64,000 nucleotides of DNA, taken from the NCBI GenBank assembly GCA_907163375.1, contig CAJQUW010006322.1, positions 310,001 through 374,000 on the forward strand, read 5' to 3'. A model generated the notes under the pieces. That model did no database searches, was not told where the DNA came from, and saw only the letters and a program-made list of their open reading frames with translations. How positions within the stretch are numbered: the stretch's first letter is position 1; the number at the start of each line of letters is the position of its first letter. The position numbers and the translations under genes were made by a program. Shown here piece after piece: positions 18,362-30,500 of this stretch. The stretch is from Prostheceraeus crozeri. Its lineage: Eukaryota > Platyhelminthes > Polycladida > Euryleptidae.

Positions 18362-19669
18362 CATACAGGATGCCCACTTAGCGGAAAGTGTAAGTGGACT
18401 CTTCGCCCCAAGTGGGTTTCCGTACGTGGGCTTCTGAGGGCTGACAATCCTAGCATTCATCCACCATTCCTTCGTGCCAACCTTCTGGGTACTTGGATAA
18501 AGCATTTGTGCTTTAACAAACAAGTGTTGGCGTCTTCAAACTCAATCGATCATAATTGCAGTATCGCTATGTCAATCATATTATCACATTTTAGGTGACA
18601 CAACATTTCGTACTCTCCACAGAGACGAAAGCCATGGATGACTTCATTCTAATGCCGTATTTTTTCGATCAGGAGAGCCTGAATTTTGCTGTTTCCGATG
18701 TGGAGAATCTTATTCTGAAAGTCCTCCATAAAATAGCAGCTATATCTAGCAGCTATAATACCGCTTACAAGCTTCGTTTACTACATCCAACTGCATTTTC
18801 ACCATAGACCTGTATCAGGATATAAACGAAGGTGCCACTGCCATAAGACAAGGGTATACGGCTTTGAAAGAAAACACGCTTAACCCACAGAGATCCGAGG
18901 GTGTCCGCTTGACCCGGAGCCATATCTTTCTATTTCACTTCTTGTGCTAAAGATATTTCAATCGCTCATAACCAAGTTAAATGATCATTTTTGACAGCGA
19001 TTCTCCATGTGATATTTAATTCCAATTGAATGAAGAAGAAGCATGGTAGATAGATCCAAGGGGTCCACTGCACCCATACCCTTAAGTTTCATAGGGTGTA
19101 GAAATTGTAATTCCCATAAAAAGTTTACCATCAGATGAAAAATGATTTTCTGTATATCCATGATGGCGCATACTGCGCGAAGTTGACATCATGCTCGTGC
19201 ATGTGTGCTGTGTTATAAGATCGCAAAATGCGAATATTTTCCTTTCGCAAATGATCGCGCGTGACTGGTTGGCCTAATGAACAAATCGACATCAGTCTGT
19301 GTTCAGGATGAGGGCTATCAACATATTTATAGATCAACACCAAAAATAGACTGTTGAAAAGTTTTCACAGCAACAATTGATGAGTTTGACATTTCCTCAG
19401 CTGTTTCTCAGTATTCCTCAGCGAAGGGCTGACAAATTTGCTTCGCGGAATAAATCAGTTTCAGTAACATTGACTGAGACTTCATTGTGCCAGCAAACAT
19501 CGTAAACCTGCCTCCTAAACAACCGACATTGTGCCAATGTTTTTGTGTTTGCCTAGAAGGTTGAGAAAGACTCAGAGGATGAAGCATATCAATCTGCTAC
19601 ACGCTAACATCATTGTTTTACTAAAAAAATCAACTTTCCCAATGTTTTATATATCAATTTTAGCAAGTA
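18362..19669. other. No supported gene
   Basis: Host DNA without recognisable coding. A 70-codon frame at 18595 has no family pattern. Confidence 0.4.
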
Positions 19670-20308
19670 CAGTGCATCTTCGATTATCCGGATACCGATT
19701 ATCCGGACGTAATTTCAGAATCCGTTCGATTCTCCGTGATTCCATCAAAACATGTGCATGTACATACATGGAATCAAATGTTCATTTCAACATTCCTCTC
19801 CTCTTTAGGTAACACATACATGAAATACTCTTGCTTTACCAGCAATTAATTTTTGCTCAATGTGCGGTTCTCGCCTGAGTCAAATAATAGGCAAGCAGCT
19901 AAATGATTGGAGCATTCTTAAGTAGGTTGTGCATGCTAGTCAAAGCTGGGATACAGCTCTGATAAATCACTTTCAATTCATGGTCTCAGTTCACGGTCAT
20001 TGTTTGTGTACGTGTATTTATGTGCTTTAATAGGAACGACAGTGAATATATAGCAGACATGTACAATTGATGCTCATAATTTCATTAAACAGTCGAAGAA
20101 TCGGAATCAAATATATCAAATATTACATTCTAGGTAGATATGCAGGATGGATATATGCATACAGATTATAAAGATATATGTAGATCATATTCTACGGGGA
20201 TCTTGGTATATAATCAAATGTCTTTGACCTAAGCCCACAAGCTTTTGCTAACATGGGATTTAAAAATTCGCTTATCCGGATCTTATCCGGATAATCGAAG
20301 ATGCACTG
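19670..20308. mobile_element. pogo/Tigger-like MITE (Tc1/mariner superfamily)
   Basis: The left end is CAGTGCATCTTCGATTATCC and onward, and the right end is its perfect inverse over 25 bp, including TATCCGGATA. The element is flanked by TA on both sides (19668 to 19669 and 20309 to 20310). The CAGT...TTCGATTATCCGG terminus is the pogo/Tigger pattern. At 639 bp with no transposase frame, it is non-autonomous. The matching ends suggest a fairly recent insertion. Confidence 0.85.
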
Positions 20309-20601
20309 TATACCAGGAATCTGTGAAAGGGGTCACCTCCTTCATAAGGTATCAGAGGGTGTGGAAAAGCTCAGGTTTCTGAGAGTTTATATTAAGCAAC
20401 ATTTCTAACATATCTCGGTGCCTGAATGAGTAACTGAATTGACCTTGGCAGGCTTCTATTCTGACTCTGCATAATAAGCAAAAGCGAAAATAGAATCTCT
20501 TATACACAGCAGTTCTTATTAGAGCGCACAGATTAGTTGGAGCTACATGGCGGGTGCGGTTGATGGCAGTGGAGGTCGTCCAAATGGCAGGCCTATAGAG
20601 T

Positions 20602-22001
20602 AAGTATGTATGTATGTATATATTTCAGAAATGAAAATCAGAATGCATTACATTTATAGAAATCTCAAGATAAAGTTAATAAACAGATCCTCATAAAACT
20701 GAGTGGCGGATCATGGCACAAGTGAAAGGAACAGGGGAATTGCTTCTCCTCGACGAGATGGAAGTTGGTTGGATTAGGCGATTTGAACGGCTGGAAACAT
20801 TCGGTGTGATGTCATGGAGAACATGGTCTGGGTCATGCAAGGCATCCAGGAAGAGACGAGACGCTGCTGCATGACGCCTCTGCTTCAAAGGTGGAAGCCC
20901 TGCACAGTTACAGTCTGCCAGATGAAAGTCCTTTGGTAGGTAGCACAACAGGCGGTGAACACGGTTTTGAAACCGTTCAAGCTTCCTTTCAAGCACTGTA
21001 GGCAATGACACAAATACCGGAGATGAAAACTCGAAAGTGCTGCGGATGAGAGCAAAATAGACGCGTCTCAAGTCGGAGGTAAAAGATAGGGGCTTGAGTG
21101 TTCGTAGACCGTACAACCTCTGATTTGCAACTTTGAGCTACATATTGACGTGAGATGACCATGATAACTTGTCATTTATCACTACACCCAATACACGCAG
21201 TTCGTGGACCATTTGCACCTCGCTGATTTGAAATGGATGGCAATCACTGGACTTCTTGAAAAAGAGAGACTTTGATTTGGATGCATTGAGAGTGAGTCCA
21301 ACTTTGTCCGACCATCTGCAAACATTATCGTGCTCTTGAAACACATCAGCACCAAGGTTATTCCGTGACAGGGGAACACATAATGAAACATCATCGATAT
21401 CTTTCATAATACGAGTAGCCGGATGTATTGGGTTCAGAGTTGCTGACACTGCACAAAATAAAAACGGCCCAAGGAGTGATCCCTGAGGGACCCCTGACGT
21501 CACGTCGGACGGCCAACTATGTGCATCAAAGACACGGACAGCCTGAGTTCGAGAAGTGAGATAGTCCTTTATAAGAAGTACGAAGCCAGATGGCAGGCCG
21601 ATGTCCAGTAGACGTTGCATTATAATGTCATGCCTCAATTTGTCGAATGCCTTCGTATAGTCATAAGCGATTAATTGCACACCATTCACATGAGGATCAT
21701 CCAAAAACAAAGAAATATCGTCAACCAACTTGACCACTGCTGCGGTCGGCGAGGACCTCGGACGACTACCAAATTGATTCATTCCGAAGGAAGATATCAA
21801 GGATTGCTTTACTGCTCCCTGCAACAGAAAGTACTCCAATAGTTTCCCAGGAAGCGGCAGTAAGGAAATGGGTGCACGTGATGTGTGCAATTTTTCCAAA
21901 GAAGCAGTATTATTCAGATTTTGAGCATCACACTCCCTGTTCTGTCTCACGTTGTGTTTCAACATGGATAAATTACGTATTTGTATTGAATCAGGTATCA
22001 A
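20602..22001 (-). mobile_element. 5'-truncated LINE (CR1/Jockey-type reverse transcriptase)
   Basis: On the minus strand, 21138 to 22001 encodes the reverse transcriptase: RAPISLLPLPGKLLEY, NQFGSRPRSSPTAAVV, LIAYDYTKAFDKLRHD (motif A), VTSGVPQGSLLGPFLF (motif B) and DIDDVSLCV at the catalytic YADD position, so one core residue is changed. It then runs LTLNASKSKSLFF and LRVLGVVINDKLSW. A second frame, 20691 to 21116, gives the thumb and C-terminal region (LRRVYFALIRSTFEFSSPVF, QNRVHRLLCY). The two parts are in different frames. The 3' end is marked by a CATA microsatellite (20602 to 20621 on plus), the tail type of several LINE clades. The endonuclease is absent. The clade call is by motif style only. 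Confidence 0.85.
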
Positions 22002-22009
22002 TATTTAAG

Positions 22010-23640
22010 TATCTGACTACTCTGCCATATCCATCTTCAAGGCATTTACAAAAAGTATTTCAGCCCTTTAACAAATTTGATGACGCATTGACATTAAATC
22101 TATTGTCTTATATTCTATTTCAGTTTAATTAGCAGGAAAAAATGTTCGCTCTTGACTAATATAGCACCAAATCAAATGAAAGTAAGAATAAAAAACAATT
22201 TTATTAGTTGTAGATAATAGTTTTATTATTCGATAGTTAGCGCCACGCCCGATGAGAAACTGGGTGTGAATAATTTCTAATGAAGAAATGCCATTGAGTA
22301 AAATTGTCGTTTGATATTGTCGTTTCAATGTCTCCTGAGTGAAAATGTGCGTAATATTGTGTTATACACAGTTATGGCAGAGATTTGACACTTCTTGCAT
22401 TATAATTTATATATCGACGACAGTTGGGATTTCAAGGGGTAATTTTTCAGATAATCTTCATTGATCTGGTCTATAAATATGAATTCGACAAAATTCAAAT
22501 GTCACTTCCATCCCAGTTTCAGTTACGCCCATATCGAGCATCTTCGTCAGCAAAATGTTTAAATTATTATCACGAATATGTCATTATTGTTTTGAAACAT
22601 TTGAGACTATTATTGATGATTTGATTCCATAAATACCCTGCTAATCTCTCGCTGCAAGCTTTCAAAATGTCAGCTTGATTTCGAATATTTGTCATTGAAA
22701 TTCACTGAAACAGAAACATTCATTGAACTTCAGACTGAATTTCTCTCTTTGTAGCTTACATTTTGTATAAGGTACATTACAAATCTCCAACTTGGTATTC
22801 TGAGATTTATGATGTGAAAACCTCATAGGCCTCGTTTATGTACGAAAGCAGTGCTCGGTCTCGTCATTCCTCGGCCATTTTCTCTGGGGTGCCGCCATGG
22901 AGATTGTCTGAGCCTTGTCTAGAGACAATAGACAGCTCTAGGATGGCATCAGTTTGGAATCCGACAGCGAGTCTAGTTCAGGACTTCTCTGTCGTTATTT
23001 TGAGATAACTTTTGATGTAGATGTCGTATGACCTGCATTTTTCACGTACAGGAAGAGGAAGATCCACATGCTGTTACGTAGTGATTGATATTCGTACGTC
23101 CAATCTAAGTAAATGTTAAATATTGAACGTTTTCCTTCTGGGGAGTACACCGGTAGATTTGCAAACTCTGCAACATTGAATGACGCATTCACAAATGACT
23201 CTGCTATAAAATAACATGTTGGAGGCATTTCATGTCCACTCTAGATAACATAGATATCTAACAATCCAACCTTTATTGGTACCGCATCTGTCAGATTTCT
23301 GATAGTCCTCTTAGGTATTTCAAGCAAAAATGAAAAACGGATATGATGATAAAAATATTCTTTCAAGTCAAGAAAAGTATATCATGCCAAATCAATAGCA
23401 TGCGCATTCAAAATACTGGTAATAGCAGCTTCAAAGTTGTCCGCTGCTATTATCGACTGTATGATGGCATTCTGATTATTACGATGATTGATTTACATGC
23501 ACGTAAGATTTCACATGAAGGTGCTGTCATGGATGACTCAAGACTCATGATAGTGTACGCATCAATTTACAATAAAACTCTATAAAAGCTTTTCTAAAAG
23601 TAATTCATTGTGAAACCTTTTGAAAGTTGACAACGAGTTT
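22010..23640. other. No supported gene
   Basis: Host intergenic or far-upstream intron DNA. No splice-bounded signal-peptide exon for the receptor gene could be identified here. Confidence 0.4.
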
Positions 23641-23649
23641 GATGCACGA

Positions 23650-23800
23650 ATTATATTACATCACATCATTTAATATTATATTGTTTTATATTACATGTAT
23701 ATTATATCACAGTATATTATTTATATTATATTACATTACATTATATCATATTAAATCACATTAGATCATATTGTATCATATTCAAATTACATTATTACTT
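23650..23800. repeat. AT-rich simple repeat (ATATTATATTACA-type)
   Basis: Imperfect runs of TATTATATTACA, TATATCATATTA and similar words over about 150 bases. Confidence 0.8.
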
Positions 23801-24307
23801 AGACTCGTGAGTATGGTGAAGATGGAGAAGAATGAACTACACCCAAACTTTGACTCTTGTTAAAAATGTTGGTTCTTGTAAGTTGGAAAATTCTCAATTT
23901 CGAATCTTGACTCCATGGAAATCCGACAATCTATTATCATTAAAGGACTATTATAGTTAATATATAACGGCCCTTTAACGATGACGGCTCCATTGGGTGA
24001 CAGTGGTTAAATAGCCTACTTCGTTCGTGTGATTTGTAAAGATTCACGATTATTCTCAATTCTCGTTAAATATAGACTCATTTTAAAATAATTGATAAAA
24101 CATCACCTTTATTGCAAGAATCCACACCTATTACTTGCCTCACTAGGATGGTTGACCTAGATCGTTGCCAAGCGAGCAGCTGAAATGAACATCAAACAAT
24201 CGTTTGCTTCCTTCCAATCCCTTCCGACTTAAACAAGGAGATATCTATGCTTGACGCTATACATGCTCCACTTTTAAATGTTTTTACTCATATTCCTTCA
24301 TTGACAG

Positions 24308-24510
24308 CTACCAGCTACATTGACGTTGAGCAAAATCTCAAGACATCATTATTTAATGGCTATGATCCTTCCGTGCGTCCAGATACTTCTGTTGCGCAAA
24401 ATTGGAGTCGGTCAAATCCTGTTTATGTTTCAATCGGCTTAAATCTTCATCAGCTGATCGAGTTAAATGATCGCACAGAAGAGATGAAAACAAGTGTGGC
24501 TCTAAAACTA
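24308..24510 (+). CDS. nAChR-like exon A (N-terminal ligand-binding domain)
   Basis: Encodes DVEQNLKTSLFNGYDPSVRP and VYVSIGLNLHQLIEL, then TSVALKL. The donor is CTA|GTAAGT, phase 0. The acceptor is placed after TTGACAG (24301 to 24307), with an alternative at 24314. An in-frame ATG at 24247 exists but the 20 residues after it are a poor signal peptide, so I favour a splice acceptor. Confidence 0.85.
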
Positions 24511-27500
24511 GTAAGTTGTGCTTCATCTTTTTGATTTATGAGAGATCTTCAATCAGATGACATCTGGAAATTCTTTTTTATGCTACAATAACAATTTTTT
24601 GGACGTTGTTTACTTAAGGGGTTATGTCAAGGGAAATGTACTTCTGCAAAAAACGTGCATTGACTTTGATCGGCAAATTTGCACATAGGGTTCTCAATGC
24701 GAGATCTAGTGACTGGATACATTTGCTGAATGCCATCAATTATGTCAAAATAGCATTAATCTTGATAATCGTATACTTAGGAGATCATTAGAATCAAGTT
24801 GTGCATGAAATTCTGTGTTTTCGCTTTATTCCGATCTTGTGTACAATAACGCAACCGACGCTATCATTGAGAATTTTGCTGCGGAGCGTAGCGGAGATGG
24901 AATAATAAAGCGAAGTGGGATCCTCAAAGATTCGCCAGAGTTGGATGAGGTACAAGTGGATAGAAGTGGAGTGGGATTTAACGTTTTTATGCCACACTTA
25001 ATCACTGTCGGAACAGACCCGTCTCATTGCTCGACCTTTTCTACAGCATGTTCATCTGCAGTTCCAGCTTTTTCGGAGCTTTTTCTATCTGCATGCATTT
25101 TGCTCTGTAAATAGAACACACTTTGGTGACAAGTAACACAGCTGACTATGACAAGTGCCAACAACTAGGGCCTAACAGAGCAACATTAAACGAGTAGCGT
25201 GGACATGGAGCAGAAACTGGACTCTAATACAAAATTGACATGAGCAGAGCTGGAGTCCAAAATACAAGCAGTAGAGAAGTGGAGTGAATTTGATATCACT
25301 CTACATCACTGGACGAAACTATTTAATATGATACTCTGTACATCAAATGATGACAACCTAACTCGCACATGATAGATTTTGCCTTACTTGGAGATAGAAG
25401 ATAGGCTGCGACTTCAAACATAGCATCGGTTGCGGTTTAATAAATTCAAATTTATTAAGTGCTAATTCGAGACAAAGTCAATGCTACGATTGGAATGTAG
25501 CACGGTGTGACTAGCAATTTTGCTGTGACTTGATAAATTTGTGACCTCAATGACTGCTATATTTTTCACGTCTTGTCCTCGGTTTCAGAAATGGAGAGAC
25601 AAACGATTATCATGGAATACCACAAATTATCAAATAAACTCTTTTCTTATCAGCTCACAAGCCATTTGGACTCCGGATATCACCTTACGACGCGAGTAAG
25701 TGACAATCTTGAATTTATCTACACTATTGAGAATTCGAAGCAATATTGACAGCTTAAACTTTACTTAGCACTTGGCATGCACTGTTTGAAATGAAGAAGC
25801 TTCCGCGACAGATAGTTAATAATTCGTGATGGTATGATTAAAATAGGGTCATTTCAGTTGTTGAAATGTATGACATAGGTGAGAAACTGTTGTGACGTTT
25901 TAACACTAAATTATGTGCTAAACAAGAGTCGTCCGAATAAATGTGTCAAAGCAATCATGCTATTATTTGCCATGTCATGCAAAAATTGTCCATTGACGCG
26001 ATTTTGCGGAATATTGAAGGTTCTATAATTTGAAGTCGTTTTAATTTTTGATTAATTGATCACTCCATTCAATATAGGCCGACACTAAAAATTGAATTTT
26101 GGTAAATTTGTTCAATATAATAGATTGTGAGTTGAGAAAGATGATTTTTATTTTTATAAAGGATACAGCAGATTTAGCGATCGAAAATATTTTCATTTTT
26201 GATATCGATGTATTTCGATGTCCTTCATACAAACATGTTCACGATAAAAGGCAAATAGGATATGTAATTCAAAATCACTGAAATGTCAGACACGTAAGAA
26301 AATTGAGACACAGAGTTTAAGTAAATGTAAAGATGGTATAGCACAACAAGACAAAAAACATTAAAATTTCATCCTCATGAAACTTTTTGCCTTATAATGA
26401 TGTGCTATCATTACATTTTCTCAAACTATGTGTCTCAATTTTCTTGCATTTCTGACATTTCAATGATACTGAATATCATATCCTGTTTGCCTTTTATCGT
26501 GAACATGTTTGTCTGAAGGACATCGAAATGCATCGATATTAAAAATGATAATATTTTCGATCGTTAAATCTGCTCTATTCTTTATTTTTAAACATTAGAA
26601 TAGATTATGATGTGATTTACAAATTATTGTATAATGTTGCGTAATACTGAGAGCTGTAAGCCACTCACCATATGCTATAGGACTTGATCTCCCATTTTCC
26701 ACAGAAAACTGAGACGTTTATTACAGGTTCCTCCGAACATTTCGAGGTCTGCAGCTACAAGGACATTTTATTTCGATAAGACCTAAATGATTTGCCTCAT
26801 AAGAAATTTAGACCTTGAAATTAGATTCCTACTAGGATTAAGATACTTCGAAAAGTCATATTTAATTTGCCAATCGGAAATCAATTTGGTCGGAGCATCA
26901 GCAACGGCTGGAGGTATTATCCGTATCATGAGGCAAGACCATAATGGTTGATATTATCAAATGTTTCAAATTCAATTAAAAACTAAGCAAGTTGCACTTT
27001 TTTTGAAAGAAATAGGAACGATAATTTTCCCAACGTTTTTTTCGTAGTCTATTGAGCATTCTCAAGAGTAAAGGCAAAAATTAACGACTGGATTAGATGC
27101 ATGAATTGATTTAAAAATTTTAAAATCATAGAGTGGAAACTAAAGGGACTAAAGTAAATCTTACATTTGCATGGCTAACTTATATGTAAAACAAAAGACT
27201 GAATTGTGCTGCATAGACTTAGTAAAAGATGAAGGAAAACTAATTATTAAGCAACCGCGGTTTCACAGAATCCTTCAGTCCATTCAGATTTGGATGAAGT
27301 TTCTGAATGAACAGCACCTCATCGATTCTCAGATCGTCTTTCTTACATCTCTCCAAGATCTTAAAACTCTCCATAGAAATTGCTTGATCACAGTTAGATT
27401 GTAAGCGGTGCTTACTTATTACAGAGTGCGGTTGTTCTTCAACTCTTTGGAACAGATGTCGCGACGTGAATCCCACATAGCTCGCATTGCACGAGCCATA

Positions 27501-30500
27501 TTTGTATTTGTAGATTACGTTGCTGCTGTTTACAAGGAGCTTCTCTACTGCGTTTGTAACCATCGATGAGATCTTGCGACCGGTGAATTTCGGTTCGATT
27601 GGAAGACCAATTTTGAAATTGATATTGCAAAGTTGTCGTCGTACAAAAGTAGTAGAACGCTCATCTTTGTACGGTAAAATTAGCATTGAACCTGGCTTTT
27701 CTTTTACATACAATCTGGCGTCTAATACATACTTGATTGACATTTCTATTAGTCGGGTGGGATATTGTAATTTGATGAAAATGTTTTTGATTTTTCACAT
27801 TCGTTGTGAAAGTCAGACCAACTTGATGTCAAGCGATGAGCGCGTGTTATCATAGTTTTCAGAAGGGCACATTTGCATCTTCGGTCTATGTGACTATAGT
27901 GCAGAAGAAAGCCTGTATTAGTCGGTTTTCGGTAAATATCTGTTGCAAAATGGTCACCAATTCTATGAATCAAGACTCCGAGAAATGGAATGGAGTTATT
28001 TTCAGATAATTCCATGGCAAACTTCAATGAAGGCTGTGTTTCGTTAAGGATTCTGAGAAATTCTTTGGCGGATTGCTCGCTGGAACATAAAACAAATGTA
28101 TCATCAGCGTAGCGGCCATAAAATTTTGGCAACTTGTCGAATGCCTTTAAAGGCAGAAGCTAAATTTAACTTCTTTTCTATTTCCGTCATGAATACGTTG
28201 GCAAATAGAGGACCGAGCGGGCTTCCCATAACTACCACAATCAAATAGCTCGTACAATTTTCCATTTAAAATAAACGGTTGATTCTTTTGTAGCGAGCCT
28301 CAGCAGAGTTTTTAAATGACAATTGTTCAAACTCAAGTTTGTGGTTTGATTGAAAAAATTGTTTTGAAATGCTCGTTCTGTTATCATCTTTATAGTTTCG
28401 TCTAACGGTATATTGGTTAAAAAGGGATGCTACATCATAACAATTTTACTATTTTTGTACGACGACAACTTCACAACATCCATGTACAAGCCATGCGCTG
28501 AACGTCTTTGATTTGATTTGATGCTGAAGTGTGAAAGTTGACGACCTCCCTGAAGCGCTTTTCTCATTTTTATATCGATTGTGCCATTTTTCTCATTTTC
28601 GAATGTCTGTGCCATTGATTGTTCATAAACCTTCACCAGGTTATTCTCAATACTTCTATGATTCTACCTATCAAAATATGAAATTTGATGTTCGTTCTTT
28701 GTTCCTTAATTGACTATTCGCAGAGCGGAAAAGCAAAAGAGCCTAAAACAATTATCAATACAAATCGGCCATGAATGGACAGTTGATCCCAATTTAATAG
28801 CTTTCATCACAGAAATATATTTAGTCCGGGAGCTAGCGCGAACTTGTGCAGGGAACGAGGTACTACATAAAACTTTCAGATGGCATGATACACCTCTAAC
28901 CTACTGCAAAACTTCGCGTCTGCCGGATCACATCATTTGCTTTTCAGAAATAGAGAGGATAACAAAATCCTATGTATTTCCAATCGCAAAATTGTGACAT
29001 CTAAAGTGTTGACTCCGTTTTTTCGAGTTTTTGCTCATAAAAATATACAAATTGGTATTTTGTTGAAATGGTTAATATGGAAATCATGTACAGATCATGA
29101 TCCTTCGAATGAACTATCATTCAATGACAGAGGATGAAGTAAAGTGTCCAAGCAGACACCATTTGTTAGAGTAAATCATTTTCCTGAAAATTCTATGCTT
29201 AAAGTTGCAGTTACACCAACGAAAAGTGCCTGCTTGCGCACATTACTTCATCCTCTGTCACTGAATGATAGTTCATTCGAAGGATCATGATCTGTACATG
29301 ATTTCCATACTAACCATTTCAACAAAATACCAATTTGTATATTTTTATGACAGAAACTCGAAAAAATGGAGTCAGCACCTTAGATGTCACAATTTTACCA
29401 TTGGAAATACATAGGATTTTGTTATCCTCTCTATTTCTGAAAAGCAAATGATGTGATCCGGCAGACGCGAAGTTTTGCAGTTGGTTAGAGGTGTACTATG
29501 CCATGTGAAAGTTTTGTGCACTACCTCGTTCCCTGCACAAGTTCGCGCTAGCTCCCGGACTAACTGTTAAAGCGCGTCGATTTAACAAACAGCAGACAAG
29601 ATGAGCAGTCTAATTCTTTTCATGTGTTGCACAATACTGACATTCCGACCGTCATCATTCCTTATCGATGAGTTGACAATGGTTATTTTTGGTAGAACTA
29701 TCATTTAGTGAAGCTGCATCGGCATTAACTTTTTGAGCATCTGTCGCACCAATGGAAACACAAAGGATTTTTTGGTAATTTTATATTCATATCGATGAAT
29801 TCCAAACATGGTACATTTTTTTATTACCTTGCTCTTCATATTTCATAATGAATTTTATGATTGCATACTTTTCCTATCGTGCTGTAGAATACGTACGCAG
29901 GTAGCGCAATATTGTGCTTGATAAACTTTTTTAGACGGCCTTATTCTTGAAAATTAATAAAAACTTTAAGAAACGATAATTCTCCTAAATTTTCCTGCTT
30001 TACATAAGTCAGTTCATTTGTAGCCGATTACAATCCCTTATCTAACCGCTAACAGATGCTTGTTGATTCTCTAACGATTATTCTCGACCTCATGGGATTG
30101 TAGACTGCATTTTGCTTTTAGAAGATGCACATTAATTATTTTCGGAAAATTCTTCTCGTATTGTATGTTATGACAGAAACTAATGAGGAGTTACATAAAA
30201 TGCGTGCGACTTCAGAGAGAAAGCAATTACAACATTATATTTTGATTTAAAACTTCATTCACAATCTTTATGCAACAAACTTTATGTGATAATATCAATT
30301 AAGTAAAAAATTTAATTAAAATTACTTGAATTTAAAAGTAATATGTTTTGAATGATTTACATTAGTTGAAGCCATGATAATACGCCAGCATTATTCAGAA
30401 ATATCGAACTAACACCTAAATATTGAAACAGGTAATTCAAATAACCGGATTGCAGAATGATGACTTGTACAGTGCGTTTGGAGCACGTAAACTGATTAGT

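Noticed and set aside
18192-18523. Two minus-strand frames rich in Arg, Tyr and Trp
   Set aside because: They are translations of the 16-bp minisatellite.
24815-25114. 99-codon frame with SDLVYNNATDAI resembling the receptor loop A word LYNNA
   Set aside because: Exons at 24308 and 25589 join directly in phase 0, and the true loop A (IWTPD) is in the 25589 exon. This frame has no acceptor and would duplicate that position.
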